Under the pieces are notes generated by a model. That model saw only the letters and a list, made by a program, of their open reading frames with translations. It did no database searches and was not told the DNA's origin. A stretch of DNA of 64,000 bases from Pseudomonadota bacterium (GTDB taxonomy: Bacteria > Desulfobacterota > Desulfobacteria > Desulfobacterales > Desulfobacteraceae): the NCBI GenBank assembly GCA_018821535.1, contig JAHJLV010000036.1:52288-116287 (forward strand). Direction: 5' to 3'. The translations under genes and the position numbers were made by a program. Below are positions 1-7,522 of the stretch, in pieces (position 1 is the first letter of the stretch; every line of letters starts with the position of its first letter).

Positions 1-1160
1 GGTGGTTTCTGGCATTAATCGTGATTTTATGCGTCAACATAGTTGTATGCTCAATTGAAAGGCTTTCAACCACATGGAAAATTATTTTTCCAAAAAAAAT
101 TCAATTCAATGCTGACCGTTTTCGAAAATTAAAAAACCGTCAGTCTTTTACCATGCAGACAGATTTTCTGACCCTGGCGCAGGATTGTGAGAAACTGATG
201 ACCAAACGCATTGGAAAGGTGATCAGACAGCAGACTGAAAACGCTGTGGTGATGTATGCGGAAAAAGGCCGGTGGACCCGCCTTGGCGTATATATTGTCC
301 ATTCCAGTATTCTTCTGTTGCTGATGGGTGCCTTGATCGGATCGCTTTATGGATTCAAAGGTTTTTTGAATCTGGATGAGGGGCAGACTGCAGATGCCGC
401 CTTTATTCAAAAACAACGGTCAACTGTAAACCTTGGTTTCAGTATCCGATGTGATGATTTTGATGTCAAATTTTATGATACAGGGACGCCGGCGGAATAC
501 AGATCCACATTAACCATTATTGAGGATGGCAAAGAAAGTTTTACCACGGATATACGGGTCAATCACCCGTTACGGTATAAAGGAATCAATATATTTCAGT
601 CCAGCTATGGACAATCCCGTTCTTCGCAACCGGACACAGCAACTTTCAGCATTTTGAATAAAAACAATAATGAGTCCAAAGATTATGTGCTTAAAATCGG
701 CCAGGAGATTCAACTGCCCGATGATATGGGAATTTTCAGGCTTGATGCATTTGAGTTTCATTATGATTTTATGGGAAGAGATCTGGAACAGGCTTTTGTC
801 GGAACCCTGACGCATAAAAATGGCAAAATCGAAAAAATCGGGCTTCCACTTCGTTTCCCGAGTTTTGACCGGATGCGCAAGGGGGATACTGTTTTTACGG
901 TAAAAGAAATGGACCAGAAATACTATACCGGACTTCAAATTACAAAAGATCCCGGGGTCTGGTATGTGTATGCCGGTTTTATTCTGATGATTCTTGGCTG
1001 CTGGATTACATTTTTCATGTCTCATCAGTCGTATTTGATAGAGATCACTCAAACCCGAGACACCGAATCTGATATCAGCATTTCCGGAACAACCAATCGG
1101 GGCAGTCATGGGATGAATTTAAACATCCATTCAATTGCAAACAAAATAAAAGGTAAATAA
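1..1160 (+). CDS. resB: ResB-like cytochrome c biogenesis protein (5' truncated)
   Basis: The reading frame is open to the left edge from base 3, and its first codons encode the end of a membrane helix (WFLALIVILCVN), so the true start lies outside the window; the GTG at 21 is not the start. Further helices follow at about residues 87-110 of the visible part (GVYIVHSSILLLLMGALIG) and near the C-terminus (YVYAGFILMILGCWITFFM), enclosing a large hydrophilic, presumably periplasmic, domain. This layout and the SIERL stretch after the first helix are typical of ResB/Ccs1. In system II cytochrome c maturation, ResB acts with CcsA/ResC to carry haem across the membrane and attach it to CXXCH apocytochromes. 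The next gene starts 5 nt downstream, so the two form one operon, and the multihaem protein QrcA follows. Family assignment is firm; the N-terminus is unknown. Confidence 0.88.
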   Translation, partial: WFLALIVILCVNIVVCSIERLSTTWKIIFPKKIQFNADRFRKLKNRQSFTMQTDFLTLAQDCEKLMTKRIGKVIRQQTENAVVMYAEKGRWTRLGVYIVHSSILLLLMGALIGSLYGFKGFLNLDEGQTADAAFIQKQRSTVNLGFSIRCDDFDVKFYDTGTPAEYRSTLTIIEDGKESFTTDIRVNHPLRYKGINIFQSSYGQSRSSQPDTATFSILNKNNNESKDYVLKIGQEIQLPDDMGIFRLDAFEFHYDFMGRDLEQAFVGTLTHKNGKIEKIGLPLRFPSFDRMRKGDTVFTVKEMDQKYYTGLQITKDPGVWYVYAGFILMILGCWITFFMSHQSYLIEITQTRDTESDISISGTTNRGSHGMNLNIHSIANKIKGK

Positions 1161-1165
1161 TTTTT

Positions 1166-1999
1166 ATGACAAGTTCTTTTGCATTAGCTTCAGCGACATT
1201 TATTTACGCACTGGCCGCTGTTTTTTATATCGGGTCCTTTGCATTTAAAAAACAAATTCTGGCTAAAATCGGTTTTATCATTCTTGTGGTCGGATGTCTT
1301 GATAATACTGCAGGGATCATTCTCCGATGGATTGAATCCTATCAGATGGGATACGGGCGTGCACCATTTTCAAATATGTATGAGTCCCTGGTCTTTTTTT
1401 CCTGGACAATGGCAGTCCTGTATATTTTTGTGGAACTCAAATACAAGGAACGTTTGATAGGTGTATTTGTTTCTCCGCTTATTTTTCTTGCCATTGCCTA
1501 CGCATCCTTTGATCCGAATATGAACACTAAAATTCTGCCTTTGCTGCCTGCCCTTAAAAGCAACTGGCTGATTGCCCATGTGGTTACCTGTTTCCTTGGA
1601 TATGCCGGATTTGCAGTGTCTTTCGGGTTCAGTATCATGTATTTTATCAAGCCAAAAGATAATTCTGCCACCTCTGTTTTTGCAAAACTGCCTTCACTGG
1701 AACTCATTGATGAGCTGATTTACCAGATGATCGTCTTTGGGTTTTTATTTTTGACCATCGGCATCATCACAGGTTCTGTCTGGGCCAACTCTGCCTGGGG
1801 CAAATACTGGAGCTGGGATCCCAAGGAAACCTGGTCTTTGATCACCTGGTTTGTTTATGCCATTTTTCTGCATTTAAGGATGATGCGGGGCTGGCAGGGC
1901 AATAAACTTGCATGGGTGTCCATTATCGGCTTTATGGCGGTTCTGTTTACTTATTTTGGGGTAAACAACCTGCTCAGCGGACTTCACAGCTACGGCTGA
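1166..1999 (+). CDS. ccsB: Cytochrome c biogenesis protein CcsB (CcsA/ResC family)
   Basis: A 277-residue, highly hydrophobic protein with about eight membrane helices. Near residues 210-230 it has a tryptophan-rich WSWDPKETW segment, the haem-binding WWD signature of the CcmC/CcsA family, followed by a membrane-flanking histidine (FLHLR). With the ResB protein 5 nt upstream it forms the system II haem-delivery and ligation complex of the cytoplasmic membrane. Haem would be held by the WWD loop and external histidines, then attached to periplasmic apocytochromes. No terminator is visible after the stop; a separate promoter for the qrc genes lies 37 nt downstream. The length is close to the family norm for the short CcsB form. 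Confidence 0.92.
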   Translation: MTSSFALASATFIYALAAVFYIGSFAFKKQILAKIGFIILVVGCLDNTAGIILRWIESYQMGYGRAPFSNMYESLVFFSWTMAVLYIFVELKYKERLIGVFVSPLIFLAIAYASFDPNMNTKILPLLPALKSNWLIAHVVTCFLGYAGFAVSFGFSIMYFIKPKDNSATSVFAKLPSLELIDELIYQMIVFGFLFLTIGIITGSVWANSAWGKYWSWDPKETWSLITWFVYAIFLHLRMMRGWQGNKLAWVSIIGFMAVLFTYFGVNNLLSGLHSYG

Positions 2000-2036
2000 T
2001 CTTTTGTCTTCATCACTTATGTTTACTTAATTTACC

Positions 2037-2065
2037 TTGACAAGAAATCAAGATATTTATATAGA
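2037..2065 (+). promoter_or_regulatory. Sigma-70-type promoter for qrcABCD
   Basis: A perfect TTGACA -35 box (2037-2042) is followed after 17 bases by TATAGA (2060-2065), in the 191-base gap between ccsB and qrcA. It would give a leader of roughly 115 nt before the qrcA start, containing the hairpin at 2125-2145. The call rests on sequence match only. Confidence 0.55.
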
Positions 2066-2124
2066 TTAACCCAAATTTTTTATACGGTGTTGCAGGACAA
2101 AATTGATGTTTCTGCAAATGAATC

Positions 2125-2145
2125 ATCCGGGTTTTTGGCCCGGAT
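2125..2145 (+). promoter_or_regulatory. Leader hairpin upstream of qrcA
   Basis: A 7-bp perfect inverted repeat, ATCCGGG (2125-2131) and CCCGGAT (2139-2145) around a 7-nt loop, lies in the presumed qrcA leader. It has no T-tract, so it is not an intrinsic terminator. It ends about 45 nt before the start codon, so it may stabilise the mRNA or act as a protein-binding site; nothing in the sequence decides between these. Confidence 0.35.
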
Positions 2146-2190
2146 TAAAGGGTTAACGTATCATCAACATTTTAATTTGATGGAGTTTTC

Positions 2191-2862
2191 ATGAGTGCAA
2201 TAGAAAACAAAAGTGAAAATCGTTCCACGGAAAATGCTGGGGAAGGCGTTTCCGAAGACACGAGAGATGACAAAGGCCTGGGGCTGGGCGTCATCTTTTT
2301 TCTTGTGGCATTTGTTGTATGCTTCTTGTCTGGTACATTCCTTTTCCCCAAATTGCTTTATTCTAAAAAAGAGCAGCCTTTTAATTTTGATCACGCACTT
2401 CATACCAGTGAAGCCGGTGATTGTGAAGCATGTCATTATTACAGAGAGGACGGTACCTATTCAGGAAATCCGAAACTTGCCTCCTGTCTGGATTGTCATT
2501 CTGAAGAACCGCTTGGCGAAACAGAAGACGAAGCGATCTTTGTCGAAGAGTATGTGGTAAAAGGAAAGGAAATTCCCTGGCTTGTGTATTCAAGACAGCC
2601 GGACTGCGTTTTCTTTTCCCATGCAGCACACACCATAAAAGCGAAAATGGATTGTGTGGAGTGTCATGGTCATATAGGCGAGTCCACTGTTTCTCGTCCT
2701 TATGAAGAGAACAGACTTACAGGATACAGTCGTGATATCTGGGGTAAAAACATCTTTGGAATCAAGAAAAATTCCTGGGATCGAATGAAGATGGATGACT
2801 GCGCAGAGTGCCACAAAGAGAGAACAGGCCATCAAGGGTACTGTTTCCAGTGTCACAAATAA
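2191..2862 (+). CDS. qrcA: Qrc complex multihaem cytochrome c subunit QrcA
   Basis: A 223-residue protein with one N-terminal membrane anchor (about residues 31-52) and five CXXCH haem-attachment motifs: 78-82, 99-103, 155-159, 204-208 and 218-222. In Qrc the multihaem subunit takes electrons from the periplasmic type I cytochrome c3 pool, fed by hydrogenases and formate dehydrogenases, and passes them towards menaquinone. The D. vulgaris subunit is described as hexahaem; only five classical sites are visible here, plus a lone Cys139 in DCVFFSHAAH. The gene order with qrcB, qrcC and qrcD downstream settles the identity better than the sequence alone. A GGAG ribosome-binding site precedes ATG 2191. 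The preceding cytochrome-maturation genes would supply its haem attachment. Confidence 0.9.
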   Translation: MSAIENKSENRSTENAGEGVSEDTRDDKGLGLGVIFFLVAFVVCFLSGTFLFPKLLYSKKEQPFNFDHALHTSEAGDCEACHYYREDGTYSGNPKLASCLDCHSEEPLGETEDEAIFVEEYVVKGKEIPWLVYSRQPDCVFFSHAAHTIKAKMDCVECHGHIGESTVSRPYEENRLTGYSRDIWGKNIFGIKKNSWDRMKMDDCAECHKERTGHQGYCFQCHK

Positions 2863-2908
2863 AATCACCTGAAAAACAAGAATTCAAAACTTTATAGAGG
2901 ATTAATTT

Positions 2909-5053
2909 ATGAAAGTTGATAGAAGAAGCTTCTTGGGATTGGGAATAGGTGCAGTTGCCGGTATCGCAGTTTCTCCTGTCGGAATAAAACTGACAGATGA
3001 TTCTTCAATCCTGACGCAGACAACCAAGCTGTGGCCATGGGCACTTGATCACCCTCCCTTAGACGGAGCAATAGTTTATGAAAATTCGGTCTGTTCACTT
3101 TGTCCCGGCGGCTGCGGGATCAGTGTGCGGAAAATTGATGACAGACCGGTGAAAATAGAAGGTCTGGCAGATTATCCAATAAATGACGGCGGTGCATGTC
3201 TTCACGGAATGTCAGGGCTTCAGTATTTATATGATCCTGCAAGAATTAAAAAGCCGATGATAAAAAAAGGAGATTCTTTTGAAGAAATTTCCTGGGAGGA
3301 TGCAATTTCACTGGTTGCAGGTAAACTGTCTGATGTGAGAAAAAGCGGTTCTCCTGAAAAGCTGGCCTGTATTACGGATAAAGAGCACGGATCAGTTTCA
3401 GGATTGCTTCAGCATCTGCTCAAGGCATTTGGATCACCCAATTTTTACACCATGCCGAATCTTGAATCCTATCTTGAAACTGTGGCACAGCAGATTCATG
3501 GAAACGGCAAGACCCTTTCCTTTGATCTGGAAAATTCAGATTTTGTCTTAAGTTTCGGGGCTGGAATTATTGAAGGCTGGGGATCTCCTGTGGCCTGCTT
3601 TAAAGCAAATGCAACCCGAAAACAAAGACATGCAAAACTGTATCAGGTTGAAGCCAGATTATCCAATACCGCTGCAAACGCAAACAAATGGATACCGGCT
3701 GTTCCCGGAACAGAAGCGGATCTGGCCCTGGCCATGTGTGCGGTTATTTTAAATGAAAATTTATTTAACAGTGCAGCAACGGCCAATATGTATGCCGGAT
3801 TCAGTAAGTTTGTTTCCGTGGTTCAAACAGAATATGCCCCGGCTAAAATCGCCAAGATTACCGGTATTAAAGAAGACGATATTATTCAGATTGCAAGGGA
3901 ATTTGCAACCGCAAAAATGCCTGTGGCCGTGTTTGGAAAAGGCAAAGGAGACGGTGCCCAGAGTTTAAAGGAGATGGCAGCGGTTCATGCCTTGAACTGT
4001 CTTGTGGGAAATGTGAATAAAAAAGGCGGGGTTTTTGTCCAGGACAAAGCACAATACCTTGAATTTCCTGCAGTAAAAATGGATGGGATTGCAAGCAAAG
4101 GTGCGGCCAAAGCCAGAACCGGTCAATATATCGGTCAGATGCTGGATGCGGTAAACGCATCTGCCGAACCGGTGGTTGAAGCTTTGATCGTATATAATGC
4201 CAACCCGTGCTATTCGCTTCATGATACCCGACGGGTGAAACAGGCCATGTCTAAAATTCCGTTTGTTGTCAGTATTTCATCCTTCCTTGATGAAACTGCC
4301 ATGGAAGCCGATATTATCCTGCCATGTCATACCTTTCTGGAGCGGTTTGAAGATGTACCAAGTTCCGGTGGATTTTCAAAAACAGTGGTGGGTCTGACAA
4401 AACCTGTGGTGAACCCGATTTTTGATACCAAAAATGCCGGGGACTGCATCATTGAAATTGGAAAAGCACTGGATCAGGCAGTGGCTGCCAATTTTGAATG
4501 GGAAAACTATGAAGATTGTCTTCAGGCGGTGACTTCCAGTATCTGGGATTCTTTATCAGAAGAGGGGTATGCGGTTGTTTCAGACACGATTCCATCCGGT
4601 TCTCCAGGCGTTGATGTCAGTTTTCTGGCTCAGAATCCCGCTACTGTTCAAGCCCAGGGTGATTTTAATCTGACCTTGATTCCGGTTGATAACATCCGAC
4701 TGCTCAGCGGCGCGATCGCAGCATCTGCGTTTGCCATCAAAACAGTTTCAGACACAGTTCTGACGAAAAAGGAAACAGTGGTTGAGATTAACCCGTTAAC
4801 AGTCAAGGGCCTTAAAGATAAAGACCTGGCAACACTGACAACCCCTATGGGGTCTGCAAACGTTCGGGTTCATCTGAATGAGGGGATCAGACCCGGCGTG
4901 ATTGGAATGGTTGAAGGTCTGGGACATACCTTTGATAACAAATATGTGTCAAACAAGGGTGTGAATGTAAATGACTTAATCGGCCAGGTGCTTGAACCCG
5001 GTACAGGACTGGATGCCGCCTTTGGAATTAAAGCAAAAATTTCCAGGGCCTAA
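2909..5053 (+). CDS. qrcB: Qrc complex molybdopterin-oxidoreductase-like subunit QrcB
   Basis: A 714-residue protein of the molybdopterin oxidoreductase (CISM catalytic subunit) superfamily. It begins with a twin-arginine export signal (DRRSFLG at residues 4-10 and a hydrophobic stretch), so it is exported folded to the periplasm. Near residues 62-97 is a cysteine set CX2CX3CX27C that fits one [4Fe-4S] cluster. QrcB is known as a family member that has lost molybdenum cofactor and works as a structural and electron-transfer subunit; the position just before an NrfC-like and an NrfD-like gene supports that over a true polysulfide or nitrate reductase. It follows qrcA by 46 nt and precedes qrcC by 32 nt. 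The length is short of catalytic Mo subunits, in line with the Qrc form. Confidence 0.9.
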   Translation: MKVDRRSFLGLGIGAVAGIAVSPVGIKLTDDSSILTQTTKLWPWALDHPPLDGAIVYENSVCSLCPGGCGISVRKIDDRPVKIEGLADYPINDGGACLHGMSGLQYLYDPARIKKPMIKKGDSFEEISWEDAISLVAGKLSDVRKSGSPEKLACITDKEHGSVSGLLQHLLKAFGSPNFYTMPNLESYLETVAQQIHGNGKTLSFDLENSDFVLSFGAGIIEGWGSPVACFKANATRKQRHAKLYQVEARLSNTAANANKWIPAVPGTEADLALAMCAVILNENLFNSAATANMYAGFSKFVSVVQTEYAPAKIAKITGIKEDDIIQIAREFATAKMPVAVFGKGKGDGAQSLKEMAAVHALNCLVGNVNKKGGVFVQDKAQYLEFPAVKMDGIASKGAAKARTGQYIGQMLDAVNASAEPVVEALIVYNANPCYSLHDTRRVKQAMSKIPFVVSISSFLDETAMEADIILPCHTFLERFEDVPSSGGFSKTVVGLTKPVVNPIFDTKNAGDCIIEIGKALDQAVAANFEWENYEDCLQAVTSSIWDSLSEEGYAVVSDTIPSGSPGVDVSFLAQNPATVQAQGDFNLTLIPVDNIRLLSGAIAASAFAIKTVSDTVLTKKETVVEINPLTVKGLKDKDLATLTTPMGSANVRVHLNEGIRPGVIGMVEGLGHTFDNKYVSNKGVNVNDLIGQVLEPGTGLDAAFGIKAKISRA

Positions 5054-5085
5054 CATTCAAGGATAACTATCTAAAGAGGTTCTTA

Positions 5086-5952
5086 ATGAAACAAGAAAAT
5101 AAAAAAGAACATAAGTTCGGAATGGTGATTGATCTGGACAAATGTACCGGATGCGGGTCCTGTATGGTTTCGTGCATGGCGGAAAACAATGTTCCGTTTA
5201 AAGAGGATGAATCCAATAAAAAGGACAGTATCACCTGGATGCGTGTGTATAAACTGACCAATGGCAAGGACTTTCCGGAAACCGAGGTTGTCTATATGCC
5301 AAGGCCCTGTCAGCATTGTTCAGGAAAAGGGGGACACGGGCATTCTCCCTGTGTTTCGGTCTGTCCTGCAACAGCCACGGATTATGGAAAGGATACAGGC
5401 ATTGTCAGCCAGATTTACACCCGGTGTTTTGGCTGCCGGTACTGCATGGGAGCCTGCCCGTATCATGCAAGATATTTTAACTGGTGGGATCCCAAATGGC
5501 CGGAAGGCATGGAAAACTACCTGAGTCCGAATGTCTCACCGAGAATGAGGGGCGTTGTGGAAAAATGCAGCTTCTGTTACCACAGATATCAGCTTGCAAG
5601 GGAAAAAGCCTATCTTGAGGAACGCGAAGAGATAGAAGAAATGGAATATCAGACTGCATGTACCACTGCCTGTCCTGCCGGAGCCATTGTATTCGGGGAT
5701 CTTAATAATCCTGAACATGAAGTGACAAAGATTGTTAAACCTGATGACCATCCGGACCCGAGAAACCCTGATGTTGTAGGTAAATCCAGAAATCCAAAGG
5801 TTTTCAGACTTCTGGAAAGACTGGGTACCAACACCAAAGTATATTATCTTTCCGAAAGAGAATGGGTTAGAAAAGCCGGAGACAATTATACAGAAGGTGA
5901 ATGGGAGACAATTAAAAATCATCATGGGAAAACACAAATATCTCATGGTTAA
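5086..5952 (+). CDS. qrcC: Qrc complex iron-sulfur subunit QrcC
   Basis: A 288-residue NrfC/PsrB-type ferredoxin subunit. Clustered cysteines form four cluster sites: CTGCGSCMVSC near residue 20, a CQHC...CVSVC set near 80-100, CFGCRYCMGAC near 113-123, and CSFC...CTTACPAG near 160-195. It would carry electrons from QrcA/QrcB towards the quinone site next to the NrfD-like subunit on the periplasmic side. It has no signal peptide of its own, which suggests co-export with the Tat-signal partner QrcB. A GAGG ribosome-binding site lies before ATG 5086, and the gene sits between qrcB and qrcD in one operon. The order cytochrome, Mo-like, FeS, NrfD is the Qrc order rather than that of Psr or Nrf. 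Confidence 0.9.
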   Translation: MKQENKKEHKFGMVIDLDKCTGCGSCMVSCMAENNVPFKEDESNKKDSITWMRVYKLTNGKDFPETEVVYMPRPCQHCSGKGGHGHSPCVSVCPATATDYGKDTGIVSQIYTRCFGCRYCMGACPYHARYFNWWDPKWPEGMENYLSPNVSPRMRGVVEKCSFCYHRYQLAREKAYLEEREEIEEMEYQTACTTACPAGAIVFGDLNNPEHEVTKIVKPDDHPDPRNPDVVGKSRNPKVFRLLERLGTNTKVYYLSEREWVRKAGDNYTEGEWETIKNHHGKTQISHG

Positions 5953-5997
5953 AACAATGGTTAAGATATCTGAAACCTATTTTAGGAGTGAATAAAT

Positions 5998-7257
5998 ATG
6001 GATTCTGCATTAATACCTGAAGGTGTCAAACGCACGTCTTTTCCAAAATTTTTTTTGGGAATGGCTGTGGTCGGCGCTGTAGTCCTCTGGGGACTAATTG
6101 CCGTGGTTCTTATCTGGTGGAAAGGTTTGAACCAGACCAATATGAACGATTACTACGGGTTTGCCCTGTGGATCTGGGCGGACCTGGCTGTTATCGCTGT
6201 CGGCGGTGGCGCTTTTTTTACAGGGTTGTTAAAATATATATTTAAAGTGGATGAGCTGAAAAACATTATCAATTTTGCCGTTATTATAGGGGTTATCTGT
6301 TATAGTTCGGCTTTATTTATCCTTGCCATTGATGTGGGGCAACCTTTGAGAAGTTGGTTTATCTTCTGGCATGCCAATGTGCATTCAATGCTCACCGAAG
6401 TGGCCTTTTGTCTGTCCTGCTATTTTGCAGTGCTGGTTATAGAGTTTATCCCCAATGTTCTTGAAAACAGACAGCTCAATAAAGTATCGTTTTTTCATCA
6501 TCTTGCACATAATATGCATGGTGTCATGGCGGTGTTTGCCGCCACCGGCGCTTTTTTGTCTTTCTTCCATCAAGGATCTTTAGGGGGGGTTGCCGGTGTT
6601 ATGTACGGACGTCCTTTTGCATTTCGTGAAGGGCTGTTGATCTGGCCATGGACCTTCTTTTTGTTTACCTGGTCTGCTGCAGCCTTTGGTCCCTGTTTTA
6701 CTCTGCTGGTGACTAAAATTACAGAAGCGGTTACCGGTAAAAAGCTGGTCAGTGATAAAACGGTTCATCTGCTGGCCAAAATCTCCGGCTGGATGATCAC
6801 AACCTATATCATTGCCAAAATTATTGATACCATTTACTGGGCAACGGTTACAGTTCCTGCTTCCGGTTTTACCTTTTCTCATTTTTTCTCCAATAATGCA
6901 TTTTACGGCTACTGGATATTGTTTGCCGAGATTGTACTGTGTGGGGTGGTTCCCGGATTGCTGCTGATTTACAAACCCACCCGTGAAAATTCGAACTTAA
7001 GACTGCTGGCCATTATTCTGGGTGTTATCGGTGTCTGTCTGAACCGGTGGGTCATGGTGCTTCAGGTCATGGCGGTACCTGTCATGAGTTTTGATACCTG
7101 GGCATTGTATATTCCAAGCTGGCAGGAAGTGGCCACCACCATTTTACCGGTTGCATACGGAATTATGTTTATTGCTCTGGCATACCGGTACCTTCCGGTA
7201 TTTCCCCAGGAAAAAGAACTTAATTATCCGGCCCAGCCGGTGGTAGAAGGAGAATAA
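5998..7257 (+). CDS. qrcD: Qrc complex NrfD-like membrane subunit QrcD
   Basis: A 419-residue integral membrane protein with about ten predicted helices, of the NrfD/PsrC family. It anchors the periplasmic Qrc subunits and holds the menaquinone site; the D. vulgaris complex has been reported to be electrogenic. Recognisable elements are a long first helix (residues about 18-43), a W-rich loop (FALWIWADLAVIAVGGGAF) and HxxHxxH-like histidines in the middle (FFHHLAHNMHG). AGGAG precedes ATG 5998. The stop at 7255-7257 is followed 2 nt later by the small gene at 7260, suggesting coupled translation. Confidence 0.9.
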   Translation: MDSALIPEGVKRTSFPKFFLGMAVVGAVVLWGLIAVVLIWWKGLNQTNMNDYYGFALWIWADLAVIAVGGGAFFTGLLKYIFKVDELKNIINFAVIIGVICYSSALFILAIDVGQPLRSWFIFWHANVHSMLTEVAFCLSCYFAVLVIEFIPNVLENRQLNKVSFFHHLAHNMHGVMAVFAATGAFLSFFHQGSLGGVAGVMYGRPFAFREGLLIWPWTFFLFTWSAAAFGPCFTLLVTKITEAVTGKKLVSDKTVHLLAKISGWMITTYIIAKIIDTIYWATVTVPASGFTFSHFFSNNAFYGYWILFAEIVLCGVVPGLLLIYKPTRENSNLRLLAIILGVIGVCLNRWVMVLQVMAVPVMSFDTWALYIPSWQEVATTILPVAYGIMFIALAYRYLPVFPQEKELNYPAQPVVEGE

Positions 7258-7259
7258 TT

Positions 7260-7421
7260 ATGTTTCCATTTTGTTTTGAATGGGCATGGGATATGGCGCA
7301 TGCAATTTTCTTTGGCGGATTATGGTATGCTGTGGGTATTTTAGGGGCAGGAATGACCTATGTTGTTATAAAATCTGCTTATGATACCATGAATGACAGT
7401 GGGGATTCTCACCACCACTAA
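7260..7421 (+). CDS. Small membrane protein directly after qrcD
   Basis: A 53-codon gene whose ATG comes 2 nt after the qrcD stop. It encodes one hydrophobic helix (about residues 14-38, AIFFGGLWYAVGILGAG), an acidic and aromatic N-terminus (FEWAWDMAH) and a hydrophilic tail ending in three histidines. AGAAGGAG at the qrcD 3' end serves as ribosome-binding site. The gene lies before the operon terminator, so it is almost certainly transcribed with qrcABCD. I do not recognise a named family; the position suggests an accessory or assembly subunit of Qrc, by analogy with tiny subunits of other respiratory complexes. That role is inference. Confidence 0.7.
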   Translation: MFPFCFEWAWDMAHAIFFGGLWYAVGILGAGMTYVVIKSAYDTMNDSGDSHHH

Positions 7422-7446
7422 GCATATACATCGTGTTTGCACTTGA

Positions 7447-7508
7447 ATAAAGCGCATCCCAGGGCTATAGATACAAAAGCCTTTTGGGATGCGCTTTTAT
7501 TTTTTACA
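7447..7508 (+). terminator. Intrinsic terminator of the qrc operon
   Basis: An arm containing AAAGCGCATCCC (7449-7460) pairs with GGGATGCGCTTT further on (7486-7497), with a second short pairing GGCT/AGCC inside the loop, and then a run of T (7497-7505). This is a strong rho-independent terminator. It ends just before the ribosome-binding site of recD2. Confidence 0.9.
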
Positions 7509-7522
7509 GGAGTATATTTTTT

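Noticed and set aside
7484..7522. Upstream in-frame TTG start for recD2
   Set aside because: It lies inside the qrc terminator hairpin, has no ribosome-binding site, and the TTG at 7523 has AGGAG at the right distance.
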